Shown: positions 26,053 through 34,320 of the stretch, piece after piece
Layout: each line of letters begins with the position of its first letter
How positions within the stretch are numbered: position 1 is the first letter of the stretch
Source: Clostridia bacterium
Lineage (GTDB): Bacteria; Bacillota; Clostridia; Oscillospirales; CAG-272
Assembly (NCBI GenBank): GCA_017453205.1
Contig: JAFTKO010000029.1
Location: 1 to 64,000, forward strand
Length of the DNA stretch: 64,000 nucleotides
Direction of reading: 5' to 3'
The notes under the pieces: model-generated
The model's input: the letters and a program-made list of their open reading frames with translations, nothing else
Told to the model about the DNA's origin: nothing
Database searches by the model: none
Program-made: the position numbers and the translations under genes

Positions 26053-27372
26053 ATGAAAGTAACATTTATGGGTGCCGGGAGCACTGTCTTTTCAAAAAAT
26101 GTGTTGGGTGACACTATGCTCTGTGATTGCTTTCACGATGTTGAAATCGCACTTTATGACATCGATCAACATCGTTTGGAAGAATCCTACCTTCTCATTT
26201 CCGCAATGAATAAGAGCATCAACGAGGGACGCGCCACCGTAAAAAAATATCTCGGTGTCAAGCAGCGCAAGGATGCTCTCCGCGGTGCCGATTTTGTTGT
26301 GAATGCCATTCAAGTCGGGCTTTATGATCCCTGCACGATCATCGATTTCGAGATACCCAAAAAATACGGTCTGCGCCAGACCATCGGTGACACGCTCGGG
26401 ATTGGAGGAATCTTCCGCGCGATGCGTACCATTCATGTACTTAAGGATTTTGCTCAAGACATCGAAGAGGTCTGCCCCGACGCATGGTTCCTCAATTATA
26501 CCAATCCCATGGCAATGCTTGCCGGTTATATGCAACGTTACACAGGTGTCAAAACCGTGGGGCTTTGCCACAGTGTGCAGGTGTGTGTTCCCACAATTCT
26601 CAAAGAGTTGGATATGGAGGAAAAAGCTGAGGGAGCAATTTTCAAAATCGCCGGCATCAACCATATGGCGTGGCTTCTTGAGATCACTGACAAGAACGGA
26701 AATGACCTATATCCCGAGATTCGTCGCCGTGCAAAGGAAAAGAACGCCGCCGAAAAACACAAGGACATGGTACGCTTTGATTACATCGACAAGCTCGGTT
26801 ACTACTGTACCGAAAGCAGTGAACACAATGCCGAATACAATCCGTTTTATATCAAAGCAAACCGTGATGATTTGATCGAGAAATTCAATATTCCTCTGGA
26901 CGAATATCCGCGACGTTGTATCAACCAAATTGAGAAATGGCAAAAGCAAAAGGAAGAATTAATGGCGGGCGGCAATGTGCAACACACGCGCTCCAGAGAA
27001 TATGCGTCACATATCATGGAGGCGATCATGACGAACAAGCCCTATAAGATCGGCGGCAACGTGATCAATCACGGCTTGATCTCCAATCTTCCCGACCTTG
27101 CCTGTGTGGAGGTTCCCTGTCTTGTTGACGCCAACGGCATCACCCCTACCTATGTCGGTGACCTTCCCCTACAGCTTGCGGCAATGAACGCATCCAATAT
27201 CTATCCGCAAATGCTCACCATTGAGGCGGCACACACCCGTTGCCGCGAGACACTTTATCAAGCGGCAATGATGGATCCCCACACCGGAGCGCAACTCTCC
27301 ACCGATGAGATCGTTTCCCTTTGTAATGATTTGATCGAAGCCCACACCAACGCGGGATATCCGATCTTTTAA
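26053..27372 (+). CDS. melA: GH4 family glycosidase, probably alpha-galactosidase
   Basis: NAD- and Mn-dependent glycosidase of family GH4, which acts by an oxidation-elimination mechanism. 439 aa. The NAD-binding Rossmann fold starts KVTFMGAGSTVFSKNVLGD, followed by NAIQVGL near 84, GDTLGIGGIFRAMRTI near 112 and NYTNPMAML at 148-156. The metal site is CHSVQ at 172-176 and GINHMAW at 201-207. In GH4, CHSV usually marks alpha-galactosidases, while other specificities carry other residues here. No signal peptide, so it acts in the cytoplasm on imported sugar. No transporter is next to it. Divergent AraC gene upstream, strong terminator downstream. Confidence 0.9.
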   Translation: MKVTFMGAGSTVFSKNVLGDTMLCDCFHDVEIALYDIDQHRLEESYLLISAMNKSINEGRATVKKYLGVKQRKDALRGADFVVNAIQVGLYDPCTIIDFEIPKKYGLRQTIGDTLGIGGIFRAMRTIHVLKDFAQDIEEVCPDAWFLNYTNPMAMLAGYMQRYTGVKTVGLCHSVQVCVPTILKELDMEEKAEGAIFKIAGINHMAWLLEITDKNGNDLYPEIRRRAKEKNAAEKHKDMVRFDYIDKLGYYCTESSEHNAEYNPFYIKANRDDLIEKFNIPLDEYPRRCINQIEKWQKQKEELMAGGNVQHTRSREYASHIMEAIMTNKPYKIGGNVINHGLISNLPDLACVEVPCLVDANGITPTYVGDLPLQLAAMNASNIYPQMLTIEAAHTRCRETLYQAAMMDPHTGAQLSTDEIVSLCNDLIEAHTNAGYPIF

Positions 27373-27373
27373 C

Positions 27374-27419
27374 AACAAATGGCGCTTTCATGAGTTTTCT
27401 CATGAAAGCGCCATTTGTT
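27374..27419. terminator. Perfect bidirectional terminator
   Basis: 21-bp perfect inverted repeat (27374-27394 and 27399-27419) with a TTTT loop, between the convergent GH4 gene and the next minus-strand gene. Confidence 0.85.
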
Positions 27420-28079
27420 TTAATAGAACAATTCAATATTCTTTTTTACATATCCGATCATTTTACCGCGGATGTAGCGGCTGTTGCCTTCCACAAAATC
27501 CTTAATCTTTTCGGGCTTGTCGCGGTAATTGTCCATCAAAAAGCGAAATGCCTTTACCATTTCCTGCTCTCCTGCCTGTTCCAATGCACTGCACAGAGAT
27601 GCAATCGTTTCCTCTTTTGCATTCAAAAGCAATTCCCAGTAAGCGGCGATCTTTTTGTCCGCCAAATCGTAAAGCATTTTGTATGCCAACAGGGGGCGGT
27701 AAACTCTGCGGTATCCGAGTACACGCTCACGCTCCAAAATATCCTCTTGCCACAACTGTTCGGGAGAGTCGCATACCATAGTAAGATAGAAATTCATTTT
27801 TTCGTTTACAATCGCAAAGGTAAGATTCTCCACGGGAATATTTCGTTTTTTTGCACGGTCAAACAGGAAGAAATTCGGCTCCGCATCACGGATCACCCAC
27901 AAATAATAAGCAATCAGCAATGACAGAATGATCATTAATGAAGCAATGATCACCTCAAGCACTCTTTTATATGTCGCATCGGCACGCGGTACTGCAAGAC
28001 AAAGCAACAACACCGCGCCGATAAAGCTCACTATGCCGGCAATCATCATAAATAAAGGGATCTTCTTTTTCCAATTCAT
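27420..28079 (-). CDS. Unknown membrane protein (219 aa)
   Basis: Not recognised. Two membrane helices at about 9-30 and 41-63 with a basic N-terminus, then a cytoplasmic helical domain of about 150 residues rich in charged residues (ERERVLGYRRVYRPLLAYKM, then KAFRFLMDNYRDKPEKIKDF). The N-terminal half resembles membrane-anchored helical proteins of Clostridia in general layout only. It has its own promoter at 28150-28178 and is a single gene. Confidence 0.75.
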   Translation of the reverse strand: MNWKKKIPLFMMIAGIVSFIGAVLLLCLAVPRADATYKRVLEVIIASLMIILSLLIAYYLWVIRDAEPNFFLFDRAKKRNIPVENLTFAIVNEKMNFYLTMVCDSPEQLWQEDILERERVLGYRRVYRPLLAYKMLYDLADKKIAAYWELLLNAKEETIASLCSALEQAGEQEMVKAFRFLMDNYRDKPEKIKDFVEGNSRYIRGKMIGYVKKNIELFY

Positions 28080-28149
28080 ATTTTTATGTACCTTCCTTTC
28101 AAAAATCCTTTTCTATCATAAAATATCAAATCAAACACACAGTATATTT

Positions 28150-28178
28150 ATTATACCACAGTTATCGATGGTTTGCAA
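28150..28178 (-). promoter_or_regulatory. Promoter of the 219-aa membrane protein gene
   Basis: Minus strand TTGCAA (28178-28173), 17-bp spacer, TATAAT (28155-28150). The rest of 28080-28265 holds no gene that I can see. Confidence 0.75.
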
Positions 28179-28265
28179 GATAATTTTTTTATTTTTTTGT
28201 AAATGATTCCAAAGAAAAGATACATTTCCGATGACTGTGGGCGAAACGGTGAAAAGAATGTCTAA

Positions 28266-29879
28266 TCAAGCGGAAATTCCTTCCCATCTTGCAACACCGC
28301 CACGCATCAAATAACGATAGGTCAGCACCACCCCAAGCATGATCAAAGCGCAGACAAAGAGTAAGGTTAGCCAATAGCTAAAGATCGCAAGCACCACGCC
28401 GATCGCCGCCAATACAAATACGGGTAAGGTAGAAAACAGCATCGTAAGCAAAATGGCCGCCCCTTGCTTGACAACCTGTGCCTCGTTGATCCAATCGGTC
28501 ACCGGGTGACAGAGGTTACAGATCAAACCGATATTTGCGATCCAAACACAATATAACGGCGGTGCGATTAGCAAAAGTAAAATGACGGGAATTGACGGTG
28601 TGTACGCGATTGCAAGTACGATCCCGCAAATAAGATTGACGGGTGCCGTGATCACAATGTGCATTTTCAACTTTGCGCGCAAAATATCGGCAGAGGAAAC
28701 GGGCAAAGAGCGAATCAGCCAAAGCGTTTTTCCTTCCAAGGAAACCGATGGTGCGGTAAAGAGTGCCATAGAGTTTAAAAAGCAAAGCGCCAAAACAAAA
28801 CAGCAGCAAAGGATATTGTTTATGCCGTTCCATCCGATCTCGGAGAAAACCGACAGGATCGTATCACGCTTAACTACCGCCGCTACCGCGACGATCAGCA
28901 ACAACGGGATAGAAAGCCCACAGTTGAGCATATAAGCGGAGGAAGAACACAGGCGGGCGAGCTCTCGTTTGAGCAATGCCTTTTGAGCGTTTCCCGCACG
29001 AACGACACTTGCTTTTTCGGCAACTTTGTGACGGCTTCCCTTTTTGGTGGTCAAAAGACGGATAAAGGAACGTGAAAGCAGATAATAGGTGAGCGCAAAC
29101 GGTAAAATATAGATTAACAGAGATACGGCAAGCTGCCATAGATTTCCATCGGCAATGCCCGCACCAAACCAATAGAGCGGCAAAATTCCGCCGAGAGAGG
29201 ACGCGATGGCATCTCCGTTTTCCGCAAATAAAGTCAGATATTGCTCCGCATTGGAAATCAAATAAAAGTATGCAAAAAAGAAAAGCAAAAACGCGGCTAC
29301 CGTAACAAAAGAGCTTTTTGGTAGCTTTGCGGTAATCATACTGATAACCCATGCAAACAAGCAGGAGATTGCCAAACCAAAGAACGGGAGTGCAAGCACG
29401 GTCAACAGAAAACCGAGCCATGTAAGGAACTGACCGTTTCCGAAGAGCATCCAAACAATTGCCGCGGGAACAGCCACAACCGCCTCCATGAGATAATTGA
29501 GCAGCAGGAGCACCAACATCCTGCTTGCTAAAATATCCCGTGGGAGGATCGGCATTGCCAACAGCAGATCATTGTCCTTGGCTTCAAAAATCTGAGACTT
29601 TGCAGTGAATACCGAGCCGATGAACATCATGGCAAAGCTCAAAATTACAAACATAGAAAAATACATCCACCCCATATTTGAGGGCAAATAAATTTGGGAA
29701 ATGCCGAAAAATGCCGAGAAAAACAGCATCATAAATATAAATCCGAGATAAAGATAAAGAACAAGCATCAGTACAAGCATTCCCTTTCCGGGCTTCTTGT
29801 TCGGATCTTGATTTTTCTTTTTCGGTGTCAGCGCCGCAAGCATGGCGGCAAAGCGCGCGCGTACCAAAATCTTAATCAT
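28266..29879 (-). CDS. ABC exporter permease subunit
   Basis: 537 aa from the ATG at 29879, which follows GGAGG by 5 bases inside the end of the ATPase gene. About twelve hydrophobic segments in two halves, with a loop near 265-300 rich in Lys and Arg. The first segment is preceded by a Lys/Pro/Asn-rich cytoplasmic stretch (PKKKNQDPNKKPGKG). Resembles the large single-chain permeases of ABC-2 type (putative ABC exporter) found with one ATPase in Clostridia. The substrate is unknown. Overlap with the ATPase gene suggests a fixed complex. Confidence 0.85.
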   Translation of the reverse strand: MIKILVRARFAAMLAALTPKKKNQDPNKKPGKGMLVLMLVLYLYLGFIFMMLFFSAFFGISQIYLPSNMGWMYFSMFVILSFAMMFIGSVFTAKSQIFEAKDNDLLLAMPILPRDILASRMLVLLLLNYLMEAVVAVPAAIVWMLFGNGQFLTWLGFLLTVLALPFFGLAISCLFAWVISMITAKLPKSSFVTVAAFLLFFFAYFYLISNAEQYLTLFAENGDAIASSLGGILPLYWFGAGIADGNLWQLAVSLLIYILPFALTYYLLSRSFIRLLTTKKGSRHKVAEKASVVRAGNAQKALLKRELARLCSSSAYMLNCGLSIPLLLIVAVAAVVKRDTILSVFSEIGWNGINNILCCCFVLALCFLNSMALFTAPSVSLEGKTLWLIRSLPVSSADILRAKLKMHIVITAPVNLICGIVLAIAYTPSIPVILLLLIAPPLYCVWIANIGLICNLCHPVTDWINEAQVVKQGAAILLTMLFSTLPVFVLAAIGVVLAIFSYWLTLLFVCALIMLGVVLTYRYLMRGGVARWEGISA

Positions 29880-30585
29880 TGCGGTCCTCCAATTCCAAAA
29901 AGACCTCCTCAAGAGAACCGGTTCCCTTTACTTCCTCCATCGTTCCGCTGACAACAAGCCGTCCACCGCGGATAATGGCTACCTTGTCGCAAAGCTTTTC
30001 GGCGACTTCAAGCACGTGCGTGGAGAAGAAAATGGAGCCGCCATCTTCGCAGTGTCGGCGCATGATCTGCTTCAGCTCGTGTGATGCCAACGGATCGAGT
30101 CCCACAAAGGGTTCATCCAAGAGGATCAGCTTGGGTTGATGGACAAGTGCCGCGATCAAAGCAAGCTTTTGTTTCATTCCGTGAGAATAGGTGGAGATCG
30201 ATTGTCCGAGTGCCGTCGAAAGCCCAAATATCTCCACAAATTGCCCCAAGCGTTCTTTGCGGTCTGCCGCTGATACACCGTAAACATCGGCAACAAAATT
30301 CAAATATTTCCATCCCGTCATAAATTCATACAAATCGGGATTATCCGGAACATACGCCATGAGCTTTTTGCACGTCAGAGGATCACGGCGGATCGAATTT
30401 CCGTCCACCAGGATCTCACCCTGTTCAAATTGCAAAATACCGGCACATGCCTTGAGCGTAGTGGTTTTTCCCGCACCGTTGTGACCGATAAAGCCGTAAA
30501 TTTCGCCGGGGAGAATGTGAATGGAAAGATCATCCACCGCCTTCTTGCTCCCGTAAACCTTGGTATAATGATCGATTTTTAACAT
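29872..30585 (-). CDS. ABC transporter ATP-binding protein
   Basis: 237 aa. Walker A GHNGAGKTTTLKACAG near 34-49, Q-loop region AYVPDNPDLYEFMT, signature YSHGMKQKLALIAAL near 132, Walker B LILLDEPFVGLDP near 152, and the switch His in FFSTHVLE near 184. Typical of ABC-2 exporters with a single ATPase. Partner permease overlaps by 8 bp downstream. Own promoter at 30628-30656, back to back with the promoter of the next gene. Confidence 0.93.
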   Translation of the reverse strand: MLKIDHYTKVYGSKKAVDDLSIHILPGEIYGFIGHNGAGKTTTLKACAGILQFEQGEILVDGNSIRRDPLTCKKLMAYVPDNPDLYEFMTGWKYLNFVADVYGVSAADRKERLGQFVEIFGLSTALGQSISTYSHGMKQKLALIAALVHQPKLILLDEPFVGLDPLASHELKQIMRRHCEDGGSIFFSTHVLEVAEKLCDKVAIIRGGRLVVSGTMEEVKGTGSLEEVFLELEDRND

Positions 30586-30627
30586 GATGTAAAGTCCTTT
30601 CCGAATATAAAAATCCTTGCATAAAAA

Positions 30628-30656
30628 AGTATATCACAAATATTTAAAAATTACAA
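30628..30656 (-). promoter_or_regulatory. Promoter of the ABC exporter operon
   Basis: Minus strand TTGTAA (30656-30651), 17-bp spacer, TATACT (30633-30628). Confidence 0.7.
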
Positions 30657-30748
30657 GTGAAATCGTTTGTGTGATCGCGAAAAATATCGAAAAAACAGGT
30701 TTGTATTTTTGTTTTATTTATTTGAATTATGTAAATTTTCTTATTTTC

Positions 30749-30777
30749 TTGACATTCGGTCAAATCTATGTTACAAT
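30749..30777 (+). promoter_or_regulatory. Promoter of the DUF624-like gene
   Basis: Consensus TTGACA (30749-30754), 17-bp spacer, TACAAT (30772-30777). Confidence 0.8.
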
Positions 30778-30810
30778 ATTAGGGTATTAAAAACAAAAGG
30801 AAGAACGATT

Positions 30811-31824
30811 TTGACAAACAAGAACAAAAAACAAAGCCGATTGTTCCGTTTTTTTGATTTTAACAGGGACAACCGTTTTGACGCGGTGGAAGAAGACACC
30901 ACCCCCACACTCAAGCGTTATTTTAAATTGCTTGGCAGACGCTTTTGGAAACTGATTTCTCTCAATATTATGATGTTACCAATGGTCGTCCCACTGTTGC
31001 TTGCCGCATATCTTTATCTCGGTATGGACAAAACACCAACGGCAAGCAATCCGCTCTTTTCACAGCTTTACGGTGCGAATTTGATCCAAGCCAATCCATC
31101 TACGTCGATCATGTTGGATATTTTCGGTGCGCAAACCGATATCCCTGTTTATACGGGAACCGCGACCTACATCCCCATCGGTATCGCGATCCTGTTTTTG
31201 GTCGTTACCTTTGGTTGGCAAAATGTTGGCGCCACCTACATTTTGCGCAGTATGGTGCGCGGCGAGCCCGTGTTCCTGTTTTCTGACTATTTTTACGCAG
31301 TCAAACGCAATCTCAAGCAGGGATTTATTATGGGCGTGATCGATGTGCTTGTGATGTTTTTGTTGGTGTTTGACTACATGTATTTCAGCTCCATGGCAAG
31401 CTCGTTTTGGATCGATGTATGCTATTTTGCCATCATGGCGCTGGCAATCCTCTACTTCTTTATGCGGTTCTATCTCTATTTGATGATGGTGACCTTCGAT
31501 CTGCCCATTCGCAAGCTGTTTAAAAATGCTTTGATTTTTACCGTGCTCGGATTTAAGCGCAACATCATGGCTGTTTTGGGAATTGTTCTGATCACTGCAA
31601 TCAATATCTTTTTGTTCGCGGTGTTTGCCATCACCCCGCTCGGGATTGCCATCCCGCTGATCCTTCCCTTCCTCTACTATCTTTCGGTAAACGCCTTTAC
31701 CGCCGCTTACGCGGCATATCCAATCATTGACCGTTACATGATCGAGCCTTACCGAACCGATGCGGAGGATGGTGAGGACGCCTCGGAGGAGAATGACGGT
31801 GAGACGGTTGCCCAAATTGAATAA
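30811..31824 (+). CDS. DUF624/YesL-like membrane protein
   Basis: I chose the TTG at 30811 (337 aa), 7-8 bases after AGGAAG and past the promoter. An ORF start at 30667 lies before the promoter. A basic/aromatic N-terminus (RLFRFFDFNRDNRFD) precedes about five to six membrane helices. FSDYFYAVKRNLKQGFIMGV in the middle matches the DUF624/YesL pattern (a loop of F-x-x-Y-F-x-A-x-K-x-N-x-K-Q). The C-terminus is acidic. Members often lie near sugar transport genes, but their role is unknown. Family assignment is tentative. Confidence 0.6.
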   Translation: MTNKNKKQSRLFRFFDFNRDNRFDAVEEDTTPTLKRYFKLLGRRFWKLISLNIMMLPMVVPLLLAAYLYLGMDKTPTASNPLFSQLYGANLIQANPSTSIMLDIFGAQTDIPVYTGTATYIPIGIAILFLVVTFGWQNVGATYILRSMVRGEPVFLFSDYFYAVKRNLKQGFIMGVIDVLVMFLLVFDYMYFSSMASSFWIDVCYFAIMALAILYFFMRFYLYLMMVTFDLPIRKLFKNALIFTVLGFKRNIMAVLGIVLITAINIFLFAVFAITPLGIAIPLILPFLYYLSVNAFTAAYAAYPIIDRYMIEPYRTDAEDGEDASEENDGETVAQIE

Positions 31825-31835
31825 AGCCTCGTTTT

Positions 31836-31873
31836 AGGGAGAAAATTCAAAATGAGTTTTCTCCCTATTTTTT
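31836..31873. terminator. Terminator between convergent genes
   Basis: AGGGAGAAAA (31836-31845) and TTTTCTCCCT (31857-31866), then ATTTTTT. Confidence 0.85.
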
Positions 31874-32570
31874 AGCGTTCCCCAAGCAATTGACTGACCG
31901 TTACAGGCTCAAACCCAAGTTCAATCAGTTTGGGAAGCAAAATTTCGAGAGCCTCCGGCGTTTTGCTTTGGGTGCCGATATAGTCATGCATCAAAATGAT
32001 ATCTCCGGGGCTGATCCCCGAAAGCACGTGGTCTACAATTTGTTCGGTGTTTTTATTTTCCCAGTCGCGGGTATCGAGACTCCAAAGAATCAGCGTATAA
32101 TCATTATCCTCACTGCAATGCTCAACATAGGTGTTGACAGCCCCCTCGGGCGGACGAAACAAATGCGGTCGGTACTCACAAAGCTCCTCCAAAATATCTT
32201 CACAATGCCACAGTTCTTTTTCTACATCGGCTTTTGAAAGTGTTCCTATATGATTATGAGAATAAGTGTGATTACCAACCTCATGCCCTGCTTCGATCAC
32301 AGCCCGCGCGGCATCGGGATAATTTTCTACATTGATGCCTACCATAAAAAAGGTGGCTTTGACGTGGTATCGGTCAAGGATTTCCAAAATCCTTGGAGTC
32401 AGTGTGGGATGCGGACCGTCATCAAAGGTCAGCGCAATCTTCATCGAATCGTTTTTTACCGATCGGTAAACCTCGGTTTGCGCACTTGAAACTAATACTG
32501 TCCAACGCGGCATCAAAAGCAAACCAAGAAAGAACGCAATCATCTTTAAGCTTGCTTTTCGAGTTGGCAT
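31872..32570 (-). CDS. Polysaccharide deacetylase (peptidoglycan GlcNAc deacetylase type)
   Basis: NodB-type metal-dependent deacetylase, 232 aa. Motif 1 LTFDDGPHPTLTP near 49 carries the catalytic and metal Asp pair. Motif 2 GNHTYSHNHIG near 97 gives the His-x3-His metal ligands. Motif 3 FRPPEG near 135, and the later Asp/His motifs WSLDTRDWENK and ILMHDY are present. An uncleaved membrane anchor or signal at about 10-30 puts it outside the membrane. It follows the PdaA-like gene with 1 bp between them, so they are co-transcribed. All catalytic motifs look intact. Confidence 0.93.
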   Translation of the reverse strand: MPTRKASLKMIAFFLGLLLMPRWTVLVSSAQTEVYRSVKNDSMKIALTFDDGPHPTLTPRILEILDRYHVKATFFMVGINVENYPDAARAVIEAGHEVGNHTYSHNHIGTLSKADVEKELWHCEDILEELCEYRPHLFRPPEGAVNTYVEHCSEDNDYTLILWSLDTRDWENKNTEQIVDHVLSGISPGDIILMHDYIGTQSKTPEALEILLPKLIELGFEPVTVSQLLGER

Positions 32571-32571
32571 C

Positions 32572-33360
32572 TCAATTTCCTCCGTCGGTCAACTCGTCCA
32601 GCGTACCGAAACGGTATCCTTCGGCTTTTAACTCACGGATCACATCGCCCAAAATTGCCGCGTTGGTCGCTGATGTGGGGTGTAACAGCATAACCTCCCC
32701 ATTGTGTGCATTCTCTAAAATGATGGACTTTGCTTTTTCAAAGCTCATTTGACGTTCATTATCCCAATCCGGGTAAGCAAAGCTCCAAAAAATGGTTTTG
32801 TAACCGTTTGCTTTTGCACAGGCAATGTTTTCCTTGCTGAATTTTCCCTCCGGGGGACGGTAGTAAGCCGCCATTGGATATCCTGTGTTTTCCTCGTAAA
32901 GCTTTTCTAATTCTTTCAGCTCTGCCAAAAAGGCAGCATCATCAAACGTTGACATGTCCTTGTGGCGGACGGTATGGTTACAAACAAGATGTCCTTCCTC
33001 AGCCATACGTTTGACCAAGGCGGTGTCATGTTTGATCAGATTCCCGAGAATAAAAAATGCGGCGGGAACATTTTCCTCTTTTAATACATCGAGAATTTTT
33101 GCCACATTGCCGTTCTCGTAACCGGCGTCAAAGGTAAGATAAATCACTTTATCGGCATCATCTTGGCTCGTGTGGGCACGGTCAATATAGTAACCGTTCA
33201 GTTCTTCCACAAAGCCGATGTCACTTCCCACCCGCGGCTGGACATGATCCTTGACGTGAACACAGTACCAGTTGTATGACTTGTTTGCCGCATGGCATGG
33301 CAGTAAAAACAGCCCGACGATTTGTATCAAGCATAAAAAACACAACAGTATTTTTTTCAT
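32572..33360 (-). CDS. pdaA: PdaA-like delta-lactam-forming polysaccharide deacetylase
   Basis: 262 aa. Signal peptide at 1-24 (LLCFLCLIQIVGLFLLPCHA-A). Motif 1 is TFDAGYENG, the variant typical of PdaA homologues rather than TFDDGP. Then CNHTVRHKDMS (His-x3-His), YRPPEGKFS, FWSFAYPDWD and MLLHPTSATN. In B. subtilis PdaA removes acetyl from muramic acid in spore cortex to make muramic delta-lactam, needed for germination. With spoIIID in the window this supports a sporulating life style. The ribosome binding site is in a small hairpin loop (33362-33392). Confidence 0.88.
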   Translation of the reverse strand: MKKILLCFLCLIQIVGLFLLPCHAANKSYNWYCVHVKDHVQPRVGSDIGFVEELNGYYIDRAHTSQDDADKVIYLTFDAGYENGNVAKILDVLKEENVPAAFFILGNLIKHDTALVKRMAEEGHLVCNHTVRHKDMSTFDDAAFLAELKELEKLYEENTGYPMAAYYRPPEGKFSKENIACAKANGYKTIFWSFAYPDWDNERQMSFEKAKSIILENAHNGEVMLLHPTSATNAAILGDVIRELKAEGYRFGTLDELTDGGN

Positions 33361-33361
33361 A

Positions 33362-33392
33362 TTGTTGAACTCCTTTCAAAAAAATTCAACAA
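33362..33392 (-). promoter_or_regulatory. Hairpin enclosing the pdaA ribosome binding site
   Basis: Minus strand TTGTTGAA (33392-33385) and TTCAACAA (33369-33362) form an 8-bp stem around AAAGGAG, ending 1 base before the ATG. This could limit translation. No standard promoter is evident in 33393-33472. Confidence 0.5.
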
Positions 33393-33472
33393 CAGTTTGG
33401 AACAAATCATAAAAAACAAAACGTGAAAATATCAGCCATTTTTAGTTTTATTTTTTCATTTTGACTGTATTT

Positions 33473-34216
33473 TTATTTTTCATCGATCGAAAAAAACATT
33501 TCATAAATCACACCGGTCTTATCCTCGGTGCCGTTAAAGCCCGCAATAAAATGATCTCCGCGGCGGAAGAGGTGCTCGGCCTCGCCCACCATGGGGACCT
33601 TTACACGCCTGATAAAATTCCCGTTCCAATCATAGATCCAAATATGATTGTTGCGGATACTGCTGTGAAAGCAGTAAATACTCTTGTCATCACATGCAAA
33701 GCCCTGTTTTACAAAACCGTCCTCGCCCTCGATCACGCAGAGCTCGTTGAAATCCTTATCCATGATCGAGATATCAAAGCAACGGCTTTTTCCTCCAACA
33801 TATTGGTTGCGGGTTGCGTTGTAAGCCAAAGCGTAATGTGCCACGGGAATGCGCAATGTGTTCGTGATCATTAGCGTATCGGGATCCACAACCGAGATCA
33901 CATGAGGATCAACATTACAATGAGAGACCAGCAATCTATGGTTTACACTGTCATATGCAACATCGTTTGCGTGGCAAAAATAACAGTCCCTTTTGATATC
34001 CACGACTTGCCAAGTATCGAGATCGACTTTGTGGATCACACTGCGCACCTCGGCGGTAGCACCGTTTTCGTTCATGATAAAATAGCCGTATTTTCCGTCT
34101 GTTTCGCCTCCTTGCAAACACATCGGACCGTAGGAAAGCTCTTTATCCAAAATCAGTTTTTTCTCAAGTGTGACTTTGATCTCCTTTTCGGAGTGGATCA
34201 TTTCATGGATGGTCAT
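33473..34216 (-). CDS. Unknown protein with beta-propeller-like repeats (247 aa)
   Basis: Not recognised as a named family. Repeated strands of the type seen in YncE/NHL-like propellers: HKVDLDTWQVVDIKRD, ANDVAYDSVNHRLLVSHCN, VVDPDTLMITNTLRI, AHYALAYNATRNQYVGGKS, IWIYDWNGNFIRRVKV. No signal peptide, so cytoplasmic. 247 residues would fill about five to six short blades. GGAAG lies 11 bases before the ATG. No clear terminator before the pdaA gene upstream region, but a terminator (34246-34280) isolates it from the SPFH operon. Confidence 0.65.
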   Translation of the reverse strand: MTIHEMIHSEKEIKVTLEKKLILDKELSYGPMCLQGGETDGKYGYFIMNENGATAEVRSVIHKVDLDTWQVVDIKRDCYFCHANDVAYDSVNHRLLVSHCNVDPHVISVVDPDTLMITNTLRIPVAHYALAYNATRNQYVGGKSRCFDISIMDKDFNELCVIEGEDGFVKQGFACDDKSIYCFHSSIRNNHIWIYDWNGNFIRRVKVPMVGEAEHLFRRGDHFIAGFNGTEDKTGVIYEMFFSIDEK

Positions 34217-34245
34217 TTTTTATTTCACTTCCTTTCATTCGTTTG

Positions 34246-34280
34246 AAAAAGGGAGAAAGCTTCCAATGAAGTTTTCCCCC
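34246..34280 (-). terminator. Terminator of the nfeD-SPFH operon
   Basis: Minus strand: 13-bp stem with one mismatch (arms 34268-34280 and 34251-34263), CAAT-type loop, then five T (34250-34246). It lies 40 bp after the SPFH stop. A smaller TCGGA/TCCGA hairpin precedes it. Confidence 0.8.
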
Positions 34281-34320
34281 TTTCCGTCAACTCGGATCAT
34301 CAAAAATCCGACGCTTTTTG

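Noticed and set aside
28266..30585. ABC exporter as a lantibiotic or bacteriocin immunity system
   Set aside because: No precursor peptide, modification enzyme or typical two-component system lies beside it. The substrate cannot be inferred.
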